From NCBI GenBank assembly GCA_004194705.1, contig SADC01000052.1, positions 62,001 to 126,000 of the forward strand: a stretch of 64,000 bases of DNA. The letters run 5' to 3'. The position numbers and the translations under genes were made by a program. This stretch comes from Ditylenchus dipsaci. Taxonomy: Eukaryota; Nematoda; Chromadorea; Rhabditida; Anguinidae. A model generated the notes under the pieces. It saw nothing but the letters and a program-made list of their open reading frames with translations. It searched no databases and had not been told where the DNA came from. Shown here piece by piece: positions 57,432 through 64,000 of this stretch. Each line of letters begins with the position of its first letter. Position 1 is the stretch's first letter.

Positions 57432-57888
57432 AACCAAACCAAAGTCTCCAAAAGCAGCAGCACAAGCATTATACATTCATTTCAACAAAAGTGTCTTTTC
57501 CACCTATACAAAGCACATATATTGATTACTTTTTACTTGGGTGTGTTCACAACAATTGTATTTTACAAAAACAGTAAAACCTAACAAATAAGTAATTTTG
57601 ATTGCATACTGTGTATATAAAGCTATCAACTTTTTATGAATAATAGACAATTTTTATAATTTTTAGGCAGGGCATCGAAATGTATTTTTTAAAAAGATTT
57701 GTACTTTCTTCGGATCCTAAATCTTTTTGGCTTTATATGTGTTCGCGCAACCCCGAAAAAATATGCCTTGGTCCACCTGTTAATTTTTTAAAGTTTTAAA
57801 AGCTTTTAAAAGTTTCTATTTCTTATTCATTATTCATCCTCTAAAAAAATGGTAAAAAATTCCCCCATGTAACTAAAAATTACACTTA
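57432..57888. other. SERF 3' flank; no other gene seen
   Basis: This probably contains the SERF 3' untranslated region. AATAATAGAC near 57640 is only an imperfect poly(A) signal. No other feature. Confidence 0.35.
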
Positions 57889-57889
57889 A

Positions 57890-57960
57890 CCACTTAGGCC
57901 TTAGGCTTAGTTCTTAGACTCGGGTAGGCCAGCGTATATTAAGACGAACTAAAACGGACC
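57890..57960. repeat. AACATACGC-family repeat fragment (inverse)
   Basis: ACTTAGGCCTTAGGCTTAGT, GGGTAGGCCAGCGTATATTA and AGACGAACTAAAACG correspond to the inverse of the 57-112 copy. Confidence 0.5.
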
Positions 57961-58379
57961 CGGAAAAATGATAAGAAGAATGATAAGAAATAAAAACTTT
58001 TAAGAGTTATGGCAAAAAAAATTCAAAAAATCAACAGGGGGACAAAGGCATATTTTTTTCGGCGGGTATCCCAACACATATAGAGCCATTTTTTTATTTT
58101 TGAAGTTTTACATCGAAATCTTTTTTCGGTGCTTAAAAATCAATAAACACTGGTACTCGTGCACTTGGGGGCCTCTTTTTCGTTAACTGTAAATAGTGTT
58201 TAGACGTCTTATAAGTAACTCTTTTACACTAAAAACGATTTAAAAAAAGTTGTTTGCTAACAATTTCCGCACAAAAAACTGAGTTTTCGAAAAAAATTTG
58301 GTTACCAAAGGTTGACCTACTGCCTTGGCCCCCAAGGTAAAATATCGTGTATTAAGATATCCTACCCCGTTTTGGTCAC

Positions 58380-58645
58380 TGGAACTGGGCAAAAAGAGTC
58401 TCTTTATACATTTTTTATTGAGAGTCTTGCTCGCAATCGTGTCTAAGGTAAGTGAGTGCGCGCATCTCTAACCTACCGAGCCCCTGAGCCCCCGAAGGCG
58501 GCTCAGGGGGCTTGATAGGTTAGACTTTTGGTAGGTTTGGTTGGTTTGGTAGGTTTGGTAGGTTAGCCTTTGGTAGGTGAGCCTTTGGTAGGTTAGTTTG
58601 GTAGGTTAACCTTGGTAGGTTAGCCCCTTCGGGGCTCAGGGGGCT
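58380..58645 (+). repeat. GC-hairpin interspersed repeat, copy 3, with minisatellite
   Basis: TTGCTCGCAATCGTG, TCTAAGGTAAGTGAGTGCGC, then GAGCCCCTGAGCCCCC paired with GGCGGCTCAGGGGGCT. It is followed by about eight degenerate TTGGTAGGTTAGCC units (58520-58622) and a second hairpin half (CCCCTTCGGGG, CTCAGGGGGCTTGG). Confidence 0.7.
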
Positions 58646-59399
58646 TGGTACCAATCTTGCTACTAAGCTTGCTACCAGCTTGCTATCACTATTTACAGTT
58701 AACGAAAAAAGGGCAAGGTCTAAGGAGCACTTGGAGCACTTAAGGTCTAAGTGCTCCAATGTTTGAATTAAAAACTTAAACCGCTATCTGAAAGCACGAA
58801 AAAATTTTGGGCTCTCACCGGCCAAAGATTTTTCAAAAAAAAACGACGAAGCTTTTTGGGCCACCCTGTATGATAAGGTACTCGAAATACTCTTTAACAA
58901 CCTCTAAAAAGTTACTAGAGATAATGAGTGCTCATATTCGCTGTAAGTCTGCCTTACGACTGAATGCAGCAACTGCCTAATGATCTTCACTTATTTTTGA
59001 CTTTTTTCCGTCTTTGTAGTTTGGTGAAAATGTTTGTGTCCGCCCTTATTTAGACTGATGAAGCTTTTTGCTCTTCATAATCAGCTTGGAGGACCAAGAC
59101 AACTTTTTGAAGAATTTATCACAAACATAATTTAAAAAATGATTAAAAGGTGTATATAAATAAGACTTTTGAAAGGACATTTTTTTGCAAACAAAAAAGA
59201 GCGTGGGTGACCAAGGTATTTTTTCAAGATCCGCTAACGTTTATAGATCCGTATTTGTTATTATTTGCAGGGCTAGACTTTACTTGCCCACCAACCTCAA
59301 GGTAAAATTTTTAGGAAAATTCAAAAAAAATATTTTTTTGAATTGACGCCTTTTGAATTTGAAAAGGGAATTAGGGCTGCATTGGGAGGGGAAGGGACA
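58646..59399. other. No gene seen
   Basis: AT-rich sequence without supported exons or element ends. Confidence 0.35.
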
Positions 59400-59582
59400 A
59401 AAGGGGCCACTAGTCACACAGGGCCCACTAACAAGAAGATGTTGAACATAGTTTTGAATACTGGGGCCTACCGCATAAATAAACTCTGGTATGCATGCTT
59501 TTTCATGCATCCAGAGTCACTTTCGAGTGATTTGTGTCTAAGGTATGTGGGCGTGCGCATCTCAACTCCAAGCCCTCAAGCC
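59400..59582 (+). repeat. GC-hairpin interspersed repeat, copy 4, left part
   Basis: AAGATGTTGAACATAGTTTT, AATAAACTCTGGTATGCATG (with its own small TGCATG hairpin), GTGTCTAAGGTATGTGGGCG and CCAAGCCCTCAAGCC. It ends abruptly where the 3.57-kb element starts. Its hairpin resumes at 63157. Confidence 0.7.
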
Positions 59583-59590
59583 GGTCATAG

Positions 59591-59712
59591 GTAAATTCGC
59601 CAACACAATTTCGCCAACAGCAATTTCGCCAACAGCAATTTCGCCAACGCAATTTCGCCAACAGCAATTTCGCCAACACAATTTCGCCAACAGAATTTCG
59701 CCAACAGAATTT
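59591..59712 (+). repeat. Tandem repeat in the terminal repeat, AATTTCGCCAACAGC
   Basis: Nine units of 13-15 bases (AATTTCGCCAACAGC or ...ACA) in the left terminal repeat. The inverse at 63103-63147 has three. Confidence 0.85.
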
Positions 59713-61060
59713 TCATTAAGAGTTTAAACTTTTGTATTGAAAAGAATCCTTATTATTTCAAATGTTTTACTATGAACCATCTCCAGTCCTGCTGGACTGT
59801 CCATGCATCAACAAAACCAAGTGGTCATCCAGGTGGTGCGAATTTTTTTTTCGATTTTTTCAGTTTCCAAAACCTGTTTCGTTGATTCTATAGTGTTGGT
59901 GATATATATTTCATACAAAACGAGAGTAGCACAGAGCGGTCCAAAAAGCGGTCCAACACACCTTTTTATCGTGTTGTACACTGGCATTTGCTTTTTAAAA
60001 GGTTATGGGTATTTTGGGGGCTCCGTTTGGGGGCCAGAACTTTGGGGGCCAGTTCTGTATTTTTATAGGGTTTGGGGATTGTATTTTGGGGATTGAAGTC
60101 ATACGACACAACAGCCTCACGTAACATCTAACTATCTATAAATTCAGTTTCACTCAGTTCTCCTTATATTCTTTCAATAGTCACGATCCACTTTTAATGT
60201 TCCTGATCCAACCTCAATGGTTCGAGTCCATACTCAGTGGTCTTGATTTTGGATCTCCCATTTTATCATTTTGGTGTATATTTTTTGTGCCTTGCATGTC
60301 AACCACCGATTATCTCAGTACTTTACAATACATCTCCAGTCTCTATCTCCATCCATCTAGTGCACCTGGATCATGTGAGTGGTCCACCTGGTCAAAAAAA
60401 ATTTTGTTACCAAATCTACCTAAATTTCAGATATGTTAGTTACTTCAGCGTAATTCAGCAGTATAAAATTTGGGTGTTTTTAGTGACAGAATTTTTTTTT
60501 TGACTAGGTGGAGACCTATATAATCCAAGTGGTCATCCACTTGATTTTTTTGTACGAGTTTGTAGTTGTTAGGATTTGAAGAAACCCTTACGACCCTTGA
60601 TTGAGTGCTGTGTATATAGTGTAATCGAGTTCCCCGGGGTATGCTGCAGTTTAACTTAGTTTGAGATATACTTTGACTTCTCATGGTTTACTTTGACTGT
60701 TTTAGTCAAGAATAAAGTATTACAATATATTGTAATCGATTGGTAAGGGTATGGTGTAATTGCTGCTAATTTCCGTGAATTAAATGAAAATTTAAAATTG
60801 GTCGCTGATTGTCTACACCAGAACATAAAAAGACATTTACCAACCTCCAAAACCGTTCTTTATTCAACGAAAATCCACAACACTTGAACATAGCTTTACA
60901 ACAAGACCCGAATATGATTTTCTCCTCCTTTTCTTGTATTATTGCTTTCAGCCACCAGCGCAAAGGTTTTATAGCCATTGTCCACTCCATTCAGAAGCTT
61001 CATTGCTGCTCGAAGCGCTGACAGACGACCATGCATGATTGGGAGAGACGTACGACTTCA
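59713..61060. other. Interior of the 3.57-kb element; no gene seen
   Basis: Degenerate GGGGGCCAGAACTTTGG words occur at 60015-60095. Repeated GTGGTC / CCACTTGGAT words occur in 60180-60550. No supported exon. Confidence 0.4.
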
Positions 61061-61069
61061 ACTTCTTAC

Positions 61070-61134
61070 CCTTATAGCATTGCTGGCCAAGAGACGCTTG
61101 CTTTCAGCACTCGGAAGCTTATGCCACAACTAAC
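61070..61134 (-). CDS. Candidate exon, weak
   Basis: After GGGGTTAG an open frame reads LWHKLPSAESKRLLASNAIR to a good donor AGG/GTAAGA. It lies just downstream of an exon that already ends in a stop, so it would be an alternative exon, another gene or chance. Confidence 0.25.
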
Positions 61135-61202
61135 CCCACTAAATATCGCAAAATAATTTAACTGTAAGCTCAATATTTACCAAAATCAACCTTGTCGAGA
61201 TA

Positions 61203-61360
61203 TTAATGAGCAGCAAAAGCAGGCACTTCCTTGAACTCTCCAATCATTTCGTTAATGAGAAGACGAGGCGCGTAGTCCAGCGGCTTGTTCAGCTTGTAGC
61301 GCACCGCACAACTGAAATCACACTGGAACAGCTTGCTGCCAAAAAAGTCTTTCATTGGAG
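61203..61360 (-). CDS. Terminal exon of an unidentified conserved-looking protein
   Basis: After a TTTTCAG acceptor the frame reads PMKDFFGSKLFQCDFSCAVR, then YKLNKPLDYAPRLLINEMIG, then EFKEVPAFAAH and TAA. Balanced amino acids, GC-richer codons than the surroundings and a clean acceptor make it a real or recently real exon. I do not recognise the family. It lies inside the 3.57-kb inverted-repeat element, so it may be a captured host gene fragment or part of the element's own gene. The first codon is completed from the previous exon (one base), which I could not find. Confidence 0.6.
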
Positions 61361-61709
61361 CTGAAAATAAACACTTGACAAAAATTATTGGACGGTTAGT
61401 TAACTACAACAATATAAATTAATAATAATTCACACAAAAATCAAAGTAAAACCATACTAGATGTCGCAAAAATAATATGCGACGAAAAAACGGTCTGAAT
61501 AGAGCCACACTCTAGGCGCCTCCATCTCAGCCGAGAATTACGGCATGTTCACAACAGTCGGTGTTGGAGTAAGCGTGTTCACAATAATGTTGAGGACCGG
61601 GCATCATATTACAAGTAAATACTCCCGAAAAAATTGAAAACCCGTTACTTGCACTACGTCGACTTTTTACTAAACTCGGAAAAAAACCCGACAAAACGGC
61701 ATTTCACTA
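61361..61709. other. No gene seen
   Basis: The upstream side of the 61203-61360 exon. No preceding exon could be defended. GGTGTTGGAGTAAGCGTGTTC near 61560 is flanked by repeated TGTTCACAA words. Confidence 0.35.
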
Positions 61710-62893
61710 CAGTCAACTCTCGATACAGTGTACCCTCGATATAGTGTAGATCTCGATATAGTGTATATATTTTTCGCGTTTGGTTTGTTCGCACTAAAAT
61801 GGCTTAGACTATACCCTCGATATAGTGTAACCCTCGATATAGTGTAACCCTCGATATAGTGTATATTTTTCCTGGTCCGATTAATAAAAAAACCTCGATA
61901 TAGTGTATATTCTAATTTTTGAAGATAAAATTTTCTAAAATGTGTTTTCTTGGAGCGTAAATTTTTCGTTTCTGATTGTGTACCGCAAGCTACTCCTTCG
62001 TGTCCGTATCAGTGAAATTGAAGCCGGGAACAATTACAAGGTCTCACTCCTTGATTCACTTCATTTGCTTCGTCGAGCCTGGGGACAAGTCACTGACGAG
62101 ACGATCAGAAACTGCTTCCGACACGCCAATTTCATTCACAAGGTAATAAAATTTGCTTCAATACTTTGCTTACGTTACAATTCAGGACCCAACGAATGAA
62201 GAGGAACATTTGTTAATAGAATCCGATAGAGAGGAAAGGGCCGAGAAGCAGAATGAAGAATTCTTCAATGCCTGGAACGAGTTGCAAATCATCGGAGGGA
62301 TCAAAGCGGGGAATTCAATGGAGGACTTCATGACGTCGACGATTTAGTGGAGACCTGTAGGTTTTTAACTAATTGTTGATTTTGTCTTACATAGATACTT
62401 CTAGGTGGAGCTTTGACATTGGCTGAAATCGTGGAGAATGTCACAAGAACCGAAGCGAAAAGCGAAGAAGAGGAAATTGAGGAAGTGCAAGTGGAGAAGC
62501 CTCCATCAACCGTCTTGAAGCGCAGCGTGCCTTTGCAATCGCCCGTCAATATGTGGAAGAAAATTCTGGGGATCCTGCCATGCTCCGCCACACCGATGCA
62601 ATAGATGACTACTTCTACGAAAAGCGACAAAGCAAGCAGAAGCAGCAAAAAATTACTAGTTTCTTTCCGTTTAACCCTTGAAATGTGTTTGTTGATTTGA
62701 TTTGTAATTTATGTGTTATCGCGATGTTTGAATACAAGTGGTTTTCAAAAGTGGTAAAATCTCAATATAGTGCAGATTTTTAAACAATTTGGTTTAAAAA
62801 TCTCGATATAGTGTGCCCTCGGTATAGTGTAACCCTCGATATAGTGTATATTTTTTCTGGTCCCCCAGCCTACACTGTATCGAGAGTTGACTG
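61710..62893. mobile_element. Tigger/pogo-like transposon, internally deleted
   Basis: The ends are CAGTCAACTCTCGATACAGT and its inverse, each followed inward by several CCTCGATATAGTGTA words, with TA at 61708-61709 and 62894-62895. It carries the C-terminal part of a pogo-type transposase on the plus strand but not the N-terminal helix-turn-helix or the first catalytic Asp, so it is internally deleted. It is nested in the 59583-63156 element. Confidence 0.9.
61942..62681 (+). pseudogene. Pogo/Tigger transposase C-terminus, frameshifted, with PCNA-binding motif
   Basis: The exon to 62142 reads NNYKVSLLDSLHLLRRAWGQ then VTDETIRNCFRHANF, the usual end of the pogo DDE domain. A 43-base intron (62143-62185) follows, then DPTNEEEHLLIESDRE. 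A +1 shift gives DVDDLVET, then TLAEIVENVTRTEAKSEEE. A further shift gives EAQRAFAIARQYVEENSGDP and a tail ending KQQKITSFFPFNP, stop at 62681. The QQKITSFF segment (62643-62666) fits the PCNA-interacting consensus Q-x2-I-x2-FF, reported for pogo transposase. The frameshifts make it inactive. Confidence 0.82.
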
Positions 62894-63156
62894 TACCGTC
62901 AAAGCATCTTTAGAATGTTCGACTTAGTACATTAAACAGGTTTTGGGAACTGAAAAACACGAAAAAAAATTCGCACCACCTGGATGACCACTTGGTTTGT
63001 TAATGCACGGACAGTCCAGCAGGACTGGAGATGGTTCATAGTAAAACATTTGAAATAACAAGGATACTTTTCAATACAAAAGTTTAAACTCTTAATGAAA
63101 ATTATGTTGGCGAAATTGCTGTTGGCGAAATTGTGTTGGCGAATTTACCTATGACC

Positions 63157-63205
63157 CTCAAGCCCCCTGCGCCCCCCGAAGGGGACGCAGAGGGCTTGAG
63201 GGCCA
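63157..63205 (+). repeat. GC-hairpin interspersed repeat, copy 4, right part
   Basis: CTCAAGCCCCCTGCGCCCCC and its pairing partner GGGGACGCAGAGGGCTTGAG. This is the hairpin cut off at 59582, resumed after the 8-bp duplication. Confidence 0.75.
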
Positions 63206-63382
63206 AGTAAAGTGTTACCATTTGCGGTTCTGTCTTTCACATATCTCGTTTTTTGGTATGAAGCAAAGCCGTAAGACAAAACTAATGACAAAATTTTAAA
63301 TGAACTTTTTTTCATTCTTTCACACATAAATTACAACAACCATAACGACAACAACAGAAACAAGTGATGATCAGTCATTTGT

Positions 63383-64000
63383 TCAAAAACTAAGTCCCGC
63401 CACCCTGCTTCTTCTTGCCCTGTTGCGTCCCTTGGAATAACCTGTGTGGTAGCCTAAAAAATATTTGCATTCAATATCACGATTGTCAGATCGCATAAAT
63501 GTTTGCTAAAAAAATTGAGGAAGCTTACCACTCATATACCAGGACATCAGCATGTTTGTCAAGGCTTCTTTGTCGTTTCCAGCTTGGGCGATCTGACCAA
63601 ATAGATTTGGTGGGGGTGGGGACACAGCTCAGGGACATGAAAAACAATTTTTTCTCGAATTTTTTACTTTGTTAAAATTTTTTACCGGGAATATTTGCTG
63701 TGGTCCACTAGAGCTGCTGGAAGCCTGTAAATTTTTTGATCAAATGTATCACAAATGTCAAACACTTCTACCCACCTCGACTACTTGCTGCGTTTGAGCA
63801 TTGTCTGAAGTGGCAGCGTCTTCGGCAGCATATTCCACATCATCCTCACTTAAATCAAGACTATAACCATGGGTATGAGGTATCTCCAATCCCAATCTCT
63901 CGTGAATCTCCTCAGAATACAGGTTTATAGCACACATTTTTTGTTTCAAGCCATTAACTGTGTCAGTGCCCAAATTGGCCACTGAACCACTGGGTATCGG
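63383..64000 (-). CDS. SMN: SMN (survival motor neuron) C-terminal region, partial gene
   Basis: The last exon (63383-63453) and the one before (63529-63592, or from 63627) join in phase to give EALTNMLMSWYMSGYHTGYS, then KGRNRARRSRVAGLSF and a stop. The Y-x3-Y-x3-Y, G-rich stretch is the YG box through which SMN self-associates in the complex that assembles spliceosomal snRNPs. Upstream, 63686-63724 (ASSSSGPQQIFP) and 63776 to the window edge (PIPSGSVANLGT ... HTHGYSLDLSEDDVEYAAED) join in phase. That long acidic part does not match the SMN regions I know, so the N-terminal half may be divergent or belong to another gene. A start at 63627 would add the Pro-rich AVSPPPPNLFGQ, as SMN has before the YG box, but it does not fit the phase of 63686. 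The basic tail is longer than in human SMN. Confidence 0.8.

Larger units (their letters stand above)
59583..63156. mobile_element. 3.57-kb long-terminal-inverted-repeat element with 8-bp target duplication
   Basis: The ends are GGTCATAGGTAAATTCGCC and its inverse, flanked by identical CTCAAGCC (59575-59582, 63157-63164). The terminal repeats, about 270 bp left and 205 bp right, start with an array of 15-base units (AATTTCGCCAACAGC; nine left, three right). They then share TTAAGAGTTTAAACTTTTGT, GAACCATCTCCAGTCCTGCT and GGTGGTGCGAATTTTTTT. Inside are a complete Tigger-like element (61710-62893), a clean terminal exon of unknown gene (61203-61360) and no recognised transposase of its own. Confidence 0.88.

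Overview
This is a stretch of an AT-rich animal nuclear genome from an invertebrate I cannot place further. The genes are split by GT-AG introns, often only 45-65 bases long. Recognisable proteins are SMN, SERF, a TIS11/TTP-like CCCH zinc-finger protein and a testin-like PET-LIM protein, which is a metazoan set. A run of 17 Ns (8493-8509) shows a scaffolded assembly.

Genes fill little of the window. On the minus strand, right to left: the C-terminal part of an SMN-like gene (63383-64000), a well-formed terminal exon of unknown identity (61203-61360), a five-exon CCCH gene (48265-49117), a gene whose protein ends in the prenylation-type motif CLLL (35733-36323), two or three unassigned exons (29080-29451, perhaps 22685-22796), five exons of a testin-like gene (12721-14219) and possible further exons near 7.3-7.8 kb. 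On the plus strand there is one complete small gene, SERF (56379-57431).

Nearly everything else is DNA transposons, mostly inverted-repeat or foldback elements, many nested. There are pogo/Tigger-like TA-flanked elements whose ends begin CAGTCRAACCTCG, including a decayed 1.2 kb Tigger-like element. There are hAT elements with 8-bp target duplications and one large hAT remnant (42584-47808) framed by inverted repeats of about 470-490 bp. There is a broken MULE-type transposase (52990-54600). Several foldback elements have arms made of short tandem repeats (6.1, 45.4, 50.7 and 59.6 kb). tRNA-like A/B-box sequences occur at six places, two of them inside palindromes.

The most useful observations are two paralogous empty sites that prove target duplications from this window alone (TA at 9885-10067; TTAA at 39583-39944), a 3.57 kb tandem-armed element with an 8-bp duplication that split a GC-hairpin repeat just downstream of SMN, and a 1.75 kb foldback element with an 8-bp duplication and repeat-array arms. 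Boundaries marked 'about' were judged by eye and no searches were run.
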